Shown: positions 35,212 to 45,286, numbered from the stretch's first letter. The stretch is DNA of 64,000 bases from Aeromicrobium chenweiae (GCF_003065605.1 NZ_CP026952.1:2356001-2420000), one strand, 5' to 3'. Translations and numbers: made by a program. Notes: generated from the letters alone by a model not told the origin.

Positions 35212-37664
35212 TCGGTCACCGTCGCGAAGCCGAACGACCGCGGCGCCGGGCCCGCGGAGAAGTGGAGCTCGCCCACGGCGTCCGCGAACCGGGTCAGCTG
35301 ACCGATGTAGCCGCTGAGGAACCTCTCCAGGTTGGGCCGGCGCTCGCCCTCGATGGCGGTCAGCGCCGCGATCTCCGCGCGGTCCAGCTCCTCGGCGAGG
35401 TCGTCGAGCAGTCGCTCGGGCCGCGTGGACCCCGTCGACTCGGGCATCGCGGCCAGGTGCGTCCGCATCTCGGCGACACCGAACGCCAGCGAGCGGGGGT
35501 TCTCCACGTCGAGCAGCAGCAGCTCGAGGACGCCTGCGAGGCGCGCGTACCCGCGGTAGCGGCGGCGGTGCGTGACCGCGCTCTCCGCGGCTGACAGCAC
35601 GGCGGTGTGGACGTGGCGGTCGACGTCGAGGCCACGACGCGTCGTCGTGGTCGCCGCCAGCAGGTGGCACAGCTGCAGCGCCCGCTCGACCGCACGACCG
35701 ATGCCGATCATGCGCCAGCCCGGGTCGCGGACCATGTTGGCCGTCACCCCCTGCAGCGACAGGATGCCGGTCAGCGCCTGCCCTGCGCTCTCGGCGACCT
35801 GGTGGCTGTAGTGATACGCCACGAGGTTCGCAGCGGCCCGGTCGGTCGACCCGAAGGCCTGCCAGGTGTCGGGCGAGAGCTGGTCGCGGACGCTCTGCGC
35901 GGCGTCGCGCAGCGCACTGATCGACTGGGCGACCGATCCCGGTCGGTGCGCGTCGAGCAGCAGCGACCGGAAGTCGTCGTCGAGCCGGTCCGGCCCGAAC
36001 GGCGAGGCGCTGAGCCGGTCGATCGCGGACATCAGGACCGCCAGGCTCTCGCCGCCCGCGGTGCGGGGACGGGTGCCGAAGTCGTCGGCGGCGGCATGTG
36101 CGGTGAGCACGAGGCGCAGCATGTCCTCGGCGCGCTCGGCGTAGCGCCCGAACCAGAACATGTCCTCGAGCACGCGGGGCACCATCGCGGCCGGCGCCCG
36201 GACGTTCGTCAGCGGCATGACGTCCATCAAGCCCTGGTCGGGGTCCTCGGGACGCTCCTTGAGCACCCACACGTCCTTGCTCGAGACCGCGTTCGCCGCG
36301 TCGTACACGTTCGCGAGGCCTCCGACGAGGGGCCGGTACGTCGAGCCGTAGCGCAGCGTGAACGTCCTCAGGGTGACCGTCTGCGGCTCGATCCCGCGGG
36401 CGGCGAGGGTCGGCGACTGCGACAGGGGCAGCAGCTCCTGGCCGACGTAGCGGTGCGGCTCTGCGCGGACGAGCGAGCGGATTCGGTCCTTCGGGAGGTG
36501 GCCGAGGTCCGCGGGGTCGTCGATCGACTTCACGGCCAGCCCGTCGAGGTGGTCCAGGACGTACGCCATGGAGCGCTCGTCGCCGGTCCAGTAGGTCTGC
36601 ACCGACGGGAGGCGCAGCGGCTCCTCGAGCAGCAGCTCGCACATCGCGGACATGAACGGCAGCAGGCCCGGGTTCTCCAGCACACCGGCACCGAGACCGT
36701 TGACCACCCGCACCGAGCCGCGACGCACGGCCTCGGTGAGACCGGCGACGCCGAGCTGCGAGCCCTTGCGCAGCTCCAGCGAGTCGCTCCAGTCCGCGTC
36801 AACGCGTCGCAGGATCACGTCGACCCGCTCGAGCCGACCGAAGACCCGCATCCACACGGCACCGTCGCGCATCACCAGGTCGCTGCCCTCGACGAGCGGG
36901 AAGCCGAGGCTCGACGCGACGAACGACTGGTCGTACGCGGTCTCGGACAGGGTGCCCGGCGACAGCACCACCACGCGTGGGTTCGGTGCATGCCCCGGCG
37001 CCGAGTCGATCAGAGTCGAGCGCAGGGCCTGGAAGAACGGCGCCATGCGGTGCAGCCCGGCCTGCCGGTAGAGCTCGGGCAGGACGCGGGAGATGACGCG
37101 GCGGTTCTCCATCGCGTACCCGATGCCGGAGGGGGCCTGGGCCCGGTCGGCGATGACCTGCCACTCCCCCGTGGCGTTCCGCCCGAGGTCGGCGGCAGCG
37201 ATGAGCAGCGGGTGCGGGTCCTGGGCCGACGCGCGGGCGCACACGCGCAGGAAGCCCCGGTGGGCGAAGACCAGGGCCGGCGGCAGCACGCCGCTCGACA
37301 GCAGCCGTTGCGGCCCGTAGAGGTCCACGAGGATCGCGTTGAGCAGCTCGCTGCGCTGCGCGAGCCCGACCTCCAGCGGCGACCACTCGGCTGCCTCGAC
37401 GATGAGCGGCACCGGGTCGAGGCGCCACGGCTCGGGGTCCTGCTCCGGCGGCGTGTACGTCACCCCGTCGTTGGCCAGGAAGCGCTCGATGTCCCCACCG
37501 ACGCGGCGCAGGTCGGTCTCGGTCAGCTGGACGGCGCTCTCCGCGAGCGGGCGCCAGCTGGGGCGCAGGGTGCCGTCGGGGGCCACCACCTCGTCGTACC
37601 GCGGCTGGCCGCCGGTCAGCATCGGCTGGGTGACGGCGGCGGAGTAGTCGCGAAGCGCCGTCAC
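35208..37664 (-). CDS. Circularly permuted ATP-grasp / alpha-E domain fusion
   Basis: An 818-residue two-domain protein. Residues ~1-470 are a circularly permuted ATP-grasp ligase (DUF404/DUF407 type; PRVVVLSPGTLSETAYDQSFVASSLGFPLVEGSDL and VKSIDDPADLG are recognisable). From about residue 490 (LEDMFWFGRYAERAEDMLRLV) comes an all-helical alpha-E domain (DUF403). In many genomes these are separate genes; here they are fused. The ATP-grasp fold predicts amide-bond formation between a carboxylate and an amine. The GTG start at 37664 overlaps the upstream stop (GTGA). Open-frame sequence further upstream belongs to the preceding gene in another frame. Confidence 0.9.
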   Translation of the reverse strand: MTALRDYSAAVTQPMLTGGQPRYDEVVAPDGTLRPSWRPLAESAVQLTETDLRRVGGDIERFLANDGVTYTPPEQDPEPWRLDPVPLIVEAAEWSPLEVGLAQRSELLNAILVDLYGPQRLLSSGVLPPALVFAHRGFLRVCARASAQDPHPLLIAAADLGRNATGEWQVIADRAQAPSGIGYAMENRRVISRVLPELYRQAGLHRMAPFFQALRSTLIDSAPGHAPNPRVVVLSPGTLSETAYDQSFVASSLGFPLVEGSDLVMRDGAVWMRVFGRLERVDVILRRVDADWSDSLELRKGSQLGVAGLTEAVRRGSVRVVNGLGAGVLENPGLLPFMSAMCELLLEEPLRLPSVQTYWTGDERSMAYVLDHLDGLAVKSIDDPADLGHLPKDRIRSLVRAEPHRYVGQELLPLSQSPTLAARGIEPQTVTLRTFTLRYGSTYRPLVGGLANVYDAANAVSSKDVWVLKERPEDPDQGLMDVMPLTNVRAPAAMVPRVLEDMFWFGRYAERAEDMLRLVLTAHAAADDFGTRPRTAGGESLAVLMSAIDRLSASPFGPDRLDDDFRSLLLDAHRPGSVAQSISALRDAAQSVRDQLSPDTWQAFGSTDRAAANLVAYHYSHQVAESAGQALTGILSLQGVTANMVRDPGWRMIGIGRAVERALQLCHLLAATTTTRRGLDVDRHVHTAVLSAAESAVTHRRRYRGYARLAGVLELLLLDVENPRSLAFGVAEMRTHLAAMPESTGSTRPERLLDDLAEELDRAEIAALTAIEGERRPNLERFLSGYIGQLTRFADAVGELHFSAGPAPRSFGFATVTE

Positions 37665-40600
37665 TGCCCTGCCTCGCGGGCCGTTCGGGGCGGTGCGACC
37701 CGGCGCAGGTCGAGCGTGTGCGGGTACTCGTCGCTGGCCGCCCGCCGTCCCGCCTCCTGGATCGCGGCCACGTCGAGGGGCCCCGGCGAGTGCCCGAACG
37801 GCTCGAACCGGCTGGACCGGCGCGCCTCCGCCTCGCGGGCGTTGATCGGCGGGTTCCCGTGGGCCCGGCCGCCGGGGTGCACCACGTGATAGGTCGCCCC
37901 GCCCAGCGAGACCCCCGAGCCGATGTCGACGACGTCGAACCGCAGCGGCGCGTGCACCTCGATCGACGGGTGGAGCGCGGACGGGGGCTGCCAGGCGCGG
38001 TAGCGGACCCCGGCGAAGTGCTCGCCGGCGACACCGGTCGGGGTCAGGGGCACGGGAACACCCTGACACGTGACGACGTGCTGCTGCGGCAGGACGCCGC
38101 GGACCGTCACCTGCAGGCGTTCGACGGACGAGTCGACGTACCGCGCCATGCCGCCGGACGTCGCCTCCTCGCCCAGGACGTGCCAGGGCTCGATCGCGGA
38201 GCGCAGCTCGAGCTCGACATCGCCGGCGCGGGCCACGCCGATGCGCGGGAACCGGAACTCGGTGAACGGGTCGAGCCAGGACTCCTCGAAGTCGATGCCG
38301 TGCTCGCGCAGGTCGGCCACGACCGACGCGATGTCGCGGATGGCGCCCTGCGGCAGGAGGAAGTCCTCGTGCAGCGCGGTGCCCCACCGGACGAGCGGTG
38401 CGCGGTACGGCTTCTCCCAGAACATCGTGACCAGCGACCTGACGAGCAGCGACTGCACCATCGCCATCTGCGGGTGCGGGGGCATCTCGAACCCGCGCAG
38501 CTCCAGGAGGCCGAGCCGGCCGCGGGAGGAGTCGGGACTGTACATCTTGTCGATGCAGAACTCGGCGCGGTGCGTGTTGCCGGTCAGGTCGGTCAGCAGG
38601 TGCCGCAGCGCCCGGTCGACGAGCCACGGCCGCGGCTCCTCGGTCTCGGCGGTCAGCCGGTCCAGCTCGCGGAACGCGATCTCCGCCTCGTACAGCGACT
38701 CGGGGCGTCCCTCGTCGAAGCGCGGCGCCTGGCTCGTCGGGCCGATGAAGCGGCCCGAGAACAGGTAGGACAGCGCAGGATGCCGCTGCCAATAGGTGAT
38801 GAGGCTGACGAGGAGGTCGGGGCGACGCAGCATGGGCGACGCCGCCGGCTCCTGGCCGCCGAGCGTGATGTGGTTGCCGCCGCCCGTGCCGGTGTGGACG
38901 CCGTCGAGGTCGAACTTCTCGGTCGTGAGCCGCGTCCGGTGCGCGATGGCGTACAGGGTGGTGGTCAGGTCGCGGAGCTCGGACCAGGACGACGTCGGGT
39001 GCACGTTGACCTCGATGACGCCGGGGTCGCTGGCCACGACGAGCTGCGTGAGGCGCGGGTCCGGCGGCGGACCGTACCCCTCGATCACGATCCGCTGACC
39101 CAGGCGCGTCGCCGCGGTGTCGATCACGTGGAGCAGGTCCGCGTAGTCCTCGAGACGCTCGGTCGGCGGGAGGAAGACGTGCACGAACCCGCGGCGGGCC
39201 TCGACCGTCAGCGCCGTCGTCGGCTCCGTCGCGGGGGCGACGACCGGCACGGACGGGATGCGGGGGTCCAGACGCGGGCCGGCCTCGACGTACGACGCGT
39301 CGCCGGACGCCCGGGGGTCCTCCCACGTGATCGAGGACAGCGGCAGCCGCAGCCCGATCGCCGACGTGCCCGGCAGCAGGACGATGCGGCCGCGGCGCAG
39401 CGACCAGTCCGGGCTCGTCCACTCCTCGCCTGTGACGAGCGGGAGAACCCAGCCGGTCGGCTCCACCACGCCGGCGTCGAGCTCGACCGCGAGATCGGGT
39501 GTCGGGGCCAGGGGGTCGAGGCCGGGCCGGTCGCCGTCCGGCCGGCGGAGCTGGTTCACCAGGTCGGTCAGCGGGTCCTCGTACGCTCCGCGGAGCTGCT
39601 CGGCGGGCAGGCCCAGCAGGCTGGTGATCTCGCGGCCGAGCTCGGCCGCCCGCGCGGGGGCGTCCTCCTGCGCGGCGGACTCGTCCCAGGGCTCCGCCAG
39701 CAGCTTCGGGTCGGACCACAGGGTCTCGCCGTCCGAGCGCCACTGCAGGGCGATCTGCCAGCGCGGGAGCTCCTCACCCGGGTACCACTTGCCCTCGCCA
39801 CGGTGGACCACGCCACCGCCGGCGTACACCTCGCGCAGCCGCTCGGCGAGCTCGCTGGCCTTGATGCGCTTGGCGGGGCCGTCGGCCTGGGTGTTCCACT
39901 GCGGCGACGTCACGTCGTCCAGCCCCACGAAGGTCGGCTCGCCGCCCTGCGTGAGGCGCACGTCGCCGGCCTCGAGGCGCACGTCGATCGCCTCGCCGAG
40001 CTGGTCGATGCGCTGCCACTCCGCGGCCGTGTACGGCTTCGTGACGCGGGGGTCCTCGTGGACGCGACGGACGGTGTTGTGGAACGAGAAGTCGACGTTC
40101 GCCCGCTCCATCAGCGTGCCGGAGATGGGCGCGGCGGACGACGGGTGCGGGGTGGCCGACAGCGGGATGTGGCCCTCGCCGGCGAACAGCGACGAGGTCG
40201 GGTCGAGCCCGATCCAGCCGGCACCGGGCACGAACACCTCGGCCCAGGCGTGCAGGTCGGTGAAGTCCTCGGTGGGGCCGCTGGGACCGTCCAGGGACAC
40301 GGTGTCGGAGGCGAGCTGGACGAGGTAGCCCGAGACGAAGCGGGCGGCCAGGCCGTACTGCCGAAGGAGCGACACCAGGAGCCACGCGCTGTCGCGGCAC
40401 GAGCCCACACCGCGCCTCAGCGTCTCGTCAGGGCTCTGCACGCCGGCCTCCATGCGCACCGAGTAGCCGACCGAGCGGTAGACCGCGGCGTTGAGCTGCA
40501 CCAGGAACGGCACCATCGCCATCCCGCCCTCCGGGAGGTCCGGCAGGAGCTCACGGAACTCGGTGACCAAGGGTCCCGGGGCGTCGGTGTCGCCCTCGCC

Positions 40601-40963
40601 GACGGGACGCAGGTAGGGCGCCAGGTCCGCCGCGAGCGACGGCTCGTACGAGAACGGGTACGTCTCGGCGTACTCCTCGATGAAGAAGTCGAACGGGTTG
40701 ACGACCACCATGTCGGCGACCAGGCCGACCGTGATGTCCAGCGTCGAGACCTTCTCGGGGAAGACGAGGCGCGCCAGCCAGTTGCCGAACGGGTCCTGCT
40801 GCCAGTTCACGAAGTGGTTCGCGGGGCTGACCGTCAGCGAGTACGCCTCGATCGGGGTGCGGCTGTGCGGGGCGGGCCGCAGGCGGACGACGTGCGGACC
40901 CAGCTCGACCGGTCGCTCGAACTCGTACGTGGTGCGGTGCTCCAGGGCGACCTTGATCGACAT
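37661..40963 (-). CDS. Transglutaminase/DUF2126 large protein
   Basis: An 1100-residue protein, first gene of the operon. The N-terminal ~260 residues are a Bact_transglu_N plus transglutaminase core with Cys189 (GVGSCRDSAWLL), His238 (DLHAWAEVFVPGAGW) and Asp254 (GLDPTSS). The remaining ~800 residues match the DUF2126-type large domain that accompanies it: RLTQGGEPTFVGLDD, GKWYPGEELPRWQIAL and GVHTGTGGGNHITLGG are visible blocks. That domain is thought to be related to ATP-dependent ligases. No signal peptide or membrane segment. CACCCT lies six bases upstream of the ATG. Confidence 0.9.
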   Translation of the reverse strand: MSIKVALEHRTTYEFERPVELGPHVVRLRPAPHSRTPIEAYSLTVSPANHFVNWQQDPFGNWLARLVFPEKVSTLDITVGLVADMVVVNPFDFFIEEYAETYPFSYEPSLAADLAPYLRPVGEGDTDAPGPLVTEFRELLPDLPEGGMAMVPFLVQLNAAVYRSVGYSVRMEAGVQSPDETLRRGVGSCRDSAWLLVSLLRQYGLAARFVSGYLVQLASDTVSLDGPSGPTEDFTDLHAWAEVFVPGAGWIGLDPTSSLFAGEGHIPLSATPHPSSAAPISGTLMERANVDFSFHNTVRRVHEDPRVTKPYTAAEWQRIDQLGEAIDVRLEAGDVRLTQGGEPTFVGLDDVTSPQWNTQADGPAKRIKASELAERLREVYAGGGVVHRGEGKWYPGEELPRWQIALQWRSDGETLWSDPKLLAEPWDESAAQEDAPARAAELGREITSLLGLPAEQLRGAYEDPLTDLVNQLRRPDGDRPGLDPLAPTPDLAVELDAGVVEPTGWVLPLVTGEEWTSPDWSLRRGRIVLLPGTSAIGLRLPLSSITWEDPRASGDASYVEAGPRLDPRIPSVPVVAPATEPTTALTVEARRGFVHVFLPPTERLEDYADLLHVIDTAATRLGQRIVIEGYGPPPDPRLTQLVVASDPGVIEVNVHPTSSWSELRDLTTTLYAIAHRTRLTTEKFDLDGVHTGTGGGNHITLGGQEPAASPMLRRPDLLVSLITYWQRHPALSYLFSGRFIGPTSQAPRFDEGRPESLYEAEIAFRELDRLTAETEEPRPWLVDRALRHLLTDLTGNTHRAEFCIDKMYSPDSSRGRLGLLELRGFEMPPHPQMAMVQSLLVRSLVTMFWEKPYRAPLVRWGTALHEDFLLPQGAIRDIASVVADLREHGIDFEESWLDPFTEFRFPRIGVARAGDVELELRSAIEPWHVLGEEATSGGMARYVDSSVERLQVTVRGVLPQQHVVTCQGVPVPLTPTGVAGEHFAGVRYRAWQPPSALHPSIEVHAPLRFDVVDIGSGVSLGGATYHVVHPGGRAHGNPPINAREAEARRSSRFEPFGHSPGPLDVAAIQEAGRRAASDEYPHTLDLRRVAPPRTAREAGQ

Positions 40964-41059
40964 GTCTCAAGGGTGCCCGGGCGGGCGCGCGACGACACCA
41001 CCGGGCTCACCTTCCCCGTCGGCCCCGAGCCGCTCCCCCCGCCGTCCCAGCCATCGCCG

Positions 41060-41200
41060 ACGAGTCACGCACGGACGTCCACGAGTCACGCACGGACAGC
41101 GACGAGTCACGCACGGACGTCCAGGAGTCACGTACGGCATCCGTACGCGACTCCTCAGCGTCCGTACGCGACTCGTCAGCGTCCGTACGCGACTCGTGGG
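41060..41200. repeat. Tandem/inverted repeat array of GAGTCACGCACGGA-type units
   Basis: Four head-to-tail units with core GAGTCACGCACGGA, spaced about 20-22 nt (41062-41137), are followed by three inverted units with core TCCGTACGCGACTC (41140-41195). The symmetry centre is at about 41139, where GGAGTCACGTACGG and CCGTACGCGACTCC flank a CAT loop. The whole array lies in the gap between the start of the transglutaminase operon and the end of cdsA. It could form a large cruciform or bind a dimeric protein cooperatively. Confidence 0.9.
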
Positions 41201-41210
41201 CGTTGGGGGG

Positions 41211-42071
41211 TCAGGAGACGTCGACGAGGGTGTACAGGATGAGCCAGGCGATGGGAGCCACGGCGATCAGGGAGTCGAGGCGGTCCATGATGCCGCCGTG
41301 ACCGGGGAGCAGGTCGCCCATGTCCTTGATGCCGAGGTCGCGCTTGATCAGCGACTCCGACAGGTCACCGAGCGTCGCGAACACCACACCGGCGACGCCG
41401 AGGATGATCCCGACCCACCAGTCGCCGTCGAGGGCGTACGTCACGGTGGCGATGCCCGAGCCGATGCCGAACAGCAGCGAGCCCGCGAAACCCTCCCAGG
41501 ACTTCTTCGGGCTGATCGTCGGGGCCATGGGGTGCTTGCCGAACAGCACACCGGCGATGTAGCCACCGATGTCGGACGCGATCGTGGCGACGATGAACGC
41601 CACGATGCGCCACGGCCCGTCGTCCTCCTGCAGCATGAGCAGGACGAAGGTGCCCATGAGGAACAGGTACGACAGGCTGAAGATGCCCGCGCCGACGTCA
41701 CGCACGAACCCGTCCGCGCCCTCGCTCAGGCGCCAGACCATCGTGCCGATGACGGTCAGCGCCATCGCGATCGCGGCGGTCTCCATGCCGCCCCAGTAGC
41801 TGCCCAGCAGCATCGCGACGCCACCGGTCGCGACGGGGACGAACGGCAGCCGGATGCCGGCCGTGGAGAACGCGCGTGTCAGCTCGAACAGGCCGATCAG
41901 CAGGGCCACCGCCACGACGGCGATGAACACCTCCTTGACCAGGGCCAACGAGAGCACGACCAGCGCCAGCAGGCCGACGCCGACCGCGATCGAGGCCGGA
42001 AGGTTGCGCCCTGCGCGGCTGGTCCTGACGGCCTCCGCAGGTGTCTCCTCGGCGGGAGACTCAGACCTCAA
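41211..42071 (-). CDS. cdsA: Phosphatidate cytidylyltransferase
   Basis: A 286-residue membrane enzyme that makes CDP-diacylglycerol, precursor of PG, PI and cardiolipin. About seven hydrophobic segments are visible and the CdsA signature is intact near the C-terminus: SLIKRDLGIKDMGDLLPGHGGIMDRLDS. A soluble N-terminal tail precedes the first helix. The start is weak: the best candidate is TTG at 42071, overlapping the frr stop by 11 nt, and no ATG or GTG occurs before the first membrane segment. Confidence 0.93.
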   Translation of the reverse strand: MRSESPAEETPAEAVRTSRAGRNLPASIAVGVGLLALVVLSLALVKEVFIAVVAVALLIGLFELTRAFSTAGIRLPFVPVATGGVAMLLGSYWGGMETAAIAMALTVIGTMVWRLSEGADGFVRDVGAGIFSLSYLFLMGTFVLLMLQEDDGPWRIVAFIVATIASDIGGYIAGVLFGKHPMAPTISPKKSWEGFAGSLLFGIGSGIATVTYALDGDWWVGIILGVAGVVFATLGDLSESLIKRDLGIKDMGDLLPGHGGIMDRLDSLIAVAPIAWLILYTLVDVS

Positions 42072-42618
42072 GGAGCTCTGCTTCTTTGTGCTTGAGCAGC
42101 TCGTCGATCGCCTCGACGTGCTTCTTCGTCAGCGCGTCCAGGCGCTTCTCGGCGCCGGTGTTGTCGTCCTTGCTGATCTCGGAGTCCTTCTCCGCCTTGT
42201 CGAGCGCCTGCTTGGCGTTGCGACGCGCGCCGCGGACGGCGACACGTCCCTCCTCGGCCTTGGACTTGGCGAGCTTGACGTACTCCTTGCGGCGGTCCTC
42301 GGTCAGCTCGGGCAGGGTCACGCGCAGGACCTTGCCGTCGTCGCTGGGGTTCACGCCGAGGTCGGACTCACGGATGGCCTTCTCGATCGCGGGCTTGGCG
42401 CCGGCGTCGTACGGCTGGATGATGACCGTCCGCGGCTCGGGGACCTGGAACCCGGCGAGCTGGTTCAGGGGCGTCTGCTGCCCGTAGTACTCGGCGGTGA
42501 TCTGCGCGAACATCGCAGGATGCGCACGACCGGTGCGGATCGCGGCGAACTCGTCACGGGCGTGCTCGACGGCCTTGCCCATCTTGCTGTCGGCGTCACG
42601 CAGGGTCTGGTCAATCAC
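42061..42618 (-). CDS. frr: Ribosome recycling factor
   Basis: A 185-residue RRF that, with EF-G, splits post-termination ribosomes. Conserved blocks: IRTGRAHPAMF, EYYGQQTPLNQLA, IQPYDAGAKPAIEKAIRESDLGVNPSDDGKVLRVTLPELTEDRRKEYVKLAK. Start GTG at 42618 with AAGGAGAAC in front. The gene lies 26 nt after pyrH and overlaps cdsA. Confidence 0.97.
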   Translation of the reverse strand: MIDQTLRDADSKMGKAVEHARDEFAAIRTGRAHPAMFAQITAEYYGQQTPLNQLAGFQVPEPRTVIIQPYDAGAKPAIEKAIRESDLGVNPSDDGKVLRVTLPELTEDRRKEYVKLAKSKAEEGRVAVRGARRNAKQALDKAEKDSEISKDDNTGAEKRLDALTKKHVEAIDELLKHKEAELLEV

Positions 42619-42644
42619 GGTGTTCTCCTTGAGTCCGTGCGCGC

Positions 42645-43394
42645 CTAGGCAGCGTGCACGAGTGTTCCGATCTTCTCACCGCGCAGGACGCGCGCGACGT
42701 TGCCCTCGCCTTCCATGCCGAACACGATCATCGGCAGGCGATTCTCCATGCAGAGCGCGAACGCTGCGGCGTCGACGACCTTGAGCCCCATGCGGAGCGC
42801 CTCGTCGAACGTCACGCTGTCGTACTTGACGGCGGTGGGGTCCGTCCGCGGGTCGGCGGAGTAGACCCCGTCGACACCGCTCTTGGACATCAGCACGGCG
42901 TCGGCCTTGATCTCCAGCGCGCGTTGCGCCGAGACCGTGTCGGTCGAGAAGTACGGCATGCCCGCGCCGGCGCCGAAGATGACGACCCGGCCCTTCTCGA
43001 GGTGCCGCATCGCGCGCCGCGGGATGTACGGCTCGGCGACCTGGCCCATCGTGATCGCGGACTGGACGCGTGTCTCGATGCCCTGCTTCTCGATGAAGTC
43101 CTGCAGCGCGAGGCTGTTCATCACCGTGCCGAGCATGCCGATGTAGTCCGCGCGCGAACGCTCCATGCCGCGCTGGCTCAGCTCGGCGCCGCGGAAGAAG
43201 TTGCCGCCGCCGACCACGATGGCCACCTCGACACCTTCGTTGACCGCCTCGGCGATCTGCTTGGCGATGCCGTTGACGACGTCGGGGTCGATGCCGATCT
43301 TGCCGCCGCCGAACACCTCGCCGGACAGCTTCAGCAGGACCCTCTTCAGCCCATGACCGGAGGCCGGACCGTCGACATGCTCAGCAGTGGTCAC
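42645..43394 (-). CDS. pyrH: UMP kinase
   Basis: A 249-residue amino-acid-kinase-fold enzyme phosphorylating UMP. The start of the core is [14 protein letters not shown], then [14 protein letters not shown], and the C-terminal half contains [31 protein letters not shown], all typical of bacterial PyrH. An extra ~15 residues precede the first strand. The gene starts with GTG at 43394, 48 nt after tsf. Confidence 0.97.
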   Translation of the reverse strand: MTTAEHVDGPASGHGLKRVLLKLSGEVFGGGKIGIDPDVVNGIAKQIAEAVNEGVEVAIVVGGGNFFRGAELSQRGMERSRADYIGMLGTVMNSLALQDFIEKQGIETRVQSAITMGQVAEPYIPRRAMRHLEKGRVVIFGAGAGMPYFSTDTVSAQRALEIKADAVLMSKSGVDGVYSADPRTDPTAVKYDSVTFDEALRMGLKVVDAAAFALCMENRLPMIVFGMEGEGNVARVLRGEKIGTLVHAA

Positions 43395-43442
43395 GAATCC
43401 GGCCTCTCGATCAGCGGGTTGAACGGGGTGTTGCTGGGTGGG

Positions 43443-44258
43443 TCAGGCGCCGATCTCGATGTGGGCGAAACGCTTGAGCGTCACGCCGGCCTCATCGAGG
43501 AGTGCCTTCACGGTCTTCTTATTGTCCTGAACCGAGGCCTGCTCGAGCAACACCTGGTCCTTGAAGAAGCCGTTGAGACGGCCCTCGGTGATCTTGGCGA
43601 TCGCCTGCTCGGGCTTGCCCTCCTCGCGTGCGGTCGCCTCGGCGATCTCACGCTCCTTGGCGACGATGTCCGCGGGGACGTCCTCGCGCGTGAGGTAGCG
43701 CGGGCGCATCGCGGCGATCTGCATCGCGACGCCGCGGGCGACGTCGTGGCTGTCGCCCTCGAACTCCACGAGCACGCCGACGGCCGGCGGCAGGTCGCTG
43801 GCACGACGGTGCATGTACGTCGCGACGGTGCCGTCGAAGCTGGCCACGCGGCCGAGCTCGATCTTCTCGCCGATGACGACCGCGAGGTCGGCGACGGCCT
43901 CGGCGACGGTCTTGCCGTTCTCGAGCTTCGCGCTCGCGAACTCCTCGGCGTTGGCCGGCTTCACCTGGTCGGCCAGGACCGCGAGGTCCTCGGCCAGCTG
44001 GATGAACTGGTCGTTCTTGGCGACGAAGTCGGTCTCGGAGTTGAGCTCGACGATCGCGCTGCCGTAGTTGGCGACGAGGCCGGAGGTGGCCTCCCGCTCG
44101 GCACCGCGCTTGGCAGCCTTCGCGGCGCCCGAGATGCGGAGCACCTCGATCGCCTTGTCGAAGTCGCCGTCGGCCTCGGTGAGCGCCTTCTTGGCGTCCA
44201 TCATGCCCGCGCCGGTGGCGTCGCGGAGCCTCTTGACCTCAGTGGCAGAGATAGCCAT
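43443..44258 (-). CDS. tsf: Elongation factor Ts
   Basis: A 271-residue nucleotide-exchange factor for EF-Tu. The N-terminal UBA-like domain starts [24 protein letters not shown]. The TDFVAKND signature (here [20 protein letters not shown]) that contacts EF-Tu is intact. The C-terminal half has [17 protein letters not shown] and the [15 protein letters not shown] ending. AAGGAA precedes the ATG. It is co-directional with rpsB across 50 nt. Confidence 0.97.
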   Translation of the reverse strand: MAISATEVKRLRDATGAGMMDAKKALTEADGDFDKAIEVLRISGAAKAAKRGAEREATSGLVANYGSAIVELNSETDFVAKNDQFIQLAEDLAVLADQVKPANAEEFASAKLENGKTVAEAVADLAVVIGEKIELGRVASFDGTVATYMHRRASDLPPAVGVLVEFEGDSHDVARGVAMQIAAMRPRYLTREDVPADIVAKEREIAEATAREEGKPEQAIAKITEGRLNGFFKDQVLLEQASVQDNKKTVKALLDEAGVTLKRFAHIEIGA

Positions 44259-44308
44259 GTGTGATTCCTTTGCGAATGTCTGTGCAGTCAGGGGAACGAG
44301 CGCCTACG

Positions 44309-45286
44309 TCACTCGGACGCGGGCGTGGCGTCCTTCTCGGCGACGGCGGGATCGACGGTGACGTCGACCTTGTCCGCGCCGGGAGCGGCGGCCTCGGCAG
44401 CAGCCGGGGTCTCGTCGGCAGGAGCCTCGGTCGGGGCCGCGGCCTCGGCAGCGGGGGCCTCGGCAGCAGCAGGAGCCTCGGCAGCCTTCGCGGCGGCGTC
44501 GGCGTCCTTCTTCTCCAGCAGCTCGCGCTCCCAGTCGGCCAGGGGCTCCTCGGCACCGAGCTCGGCGCCGGGCTCTTCCTGACCGGTCTTGGCACCACCG
44601 CGGGCCAGGAGGCCCTCGGCGACGGCGTCGGCGATGACGCGGGTCAGCAGGCCGACCGAGCGGATCGCGTCGTCGTTGCCCGGGATCGGGAAGTCGACGT
44701 CATCGGGATCGCAGTTGGTGTCCAGGATCGCGATGATCGGGATGTTCAGCTTCTTGGCCTCGTCGACCGCGAGGTGCTCCTTCTTCGTGTCGACGATCCA
44801 CACGGCGGACGGCGTGCGGCCCATGTCGCGGATGCCGCCGAGGGTGCGCGAGAGCTTCGCGTACTCGCGGCTCATGCCGAGGAGCTCCTTCTTCGTGCGG
44901 TTCGATCCCGCGACGTCGTCGAAGTCGATCTCCTCGAGCTCCTTCATGCGCTGGAGCCGCTGGTGCATCGTCTGGAAGTTGGTGAGCATGCCGCCGAGCC
45001 AACGCTGGTTGACGTAGGGCATGCCGACGCGCTTGGCCTGCTCCTCGATCGGCTCCTGCGCCTGGCGCTTGGTGCCGACGAACAGGATCGTTCCGCCACG
45101 GGCGACGGTGTTCTTGACGAACTCGTATCCCGCGTCGATGTAGGCCAGCGACTGCTGGAGGTCGATGATGTAGATGCCGTTGCGCTCGGTGAAGATGAAA
45201 CGCTTCATCTTGGGGTTCCAACGACGGGTCTGGTGCCCGAAGTGAACGCCGCTCTCGAGCAGCTGGCGCATGGTGACGACGGCCAT
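44309..45286 (-). CDS. rpsB: 30S ribosomal protein S2 with long Ala/acidic C-terminal tail
   Basis: A 325-residue S2. The core (about 1-235) has [66 protein letters not shown] and [11 protein letters not shown]. The last ~85 residues are an extension of Ala, Glu and Pro repeats ([17 protein letters not shown]), as in several high-GC actinobacteria. The ATG at 45286 is chosen because AAGGAGATACGACC precedes it; the seven codons upstream in frame include the ribosome binding site. Confidence 0.97.
   Translation of the reverse strand: MAVVTMRQLLESGVHFGHQTRRWNPKMKRFIFTERNGIYIIDLQQSLAYIDAGYEFVKNTVARGGTILFVGTKRQAQEPIEEQAKRVGMPYVNQRWLGGMLTNFQTMHQRLQRMKELEEIDFDDVAGSNRTKKELLGMSREYAKLSRTLGGIRDMGRTPSAVWIVDTKKEHLAVDEAKKLNIPIIAILDTNCDPDDVDFPIPGNDDAIRSVGLLTRVIADAVAEGLLARGGAKTGQEEPGAELGAEEPLADWERELLEKKDADAAAKAAEAPAAAEAPAAEAAAPTEAPADETPAAAEAAAPGADKVDVTVDPAVAEKDATPASE

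Noticed and set aside
41060..41200. CRISPR-like array
   Set aside because: The repeats are too short, change orientation at a centre, and have no unique spacers; no cas genes are nearby.
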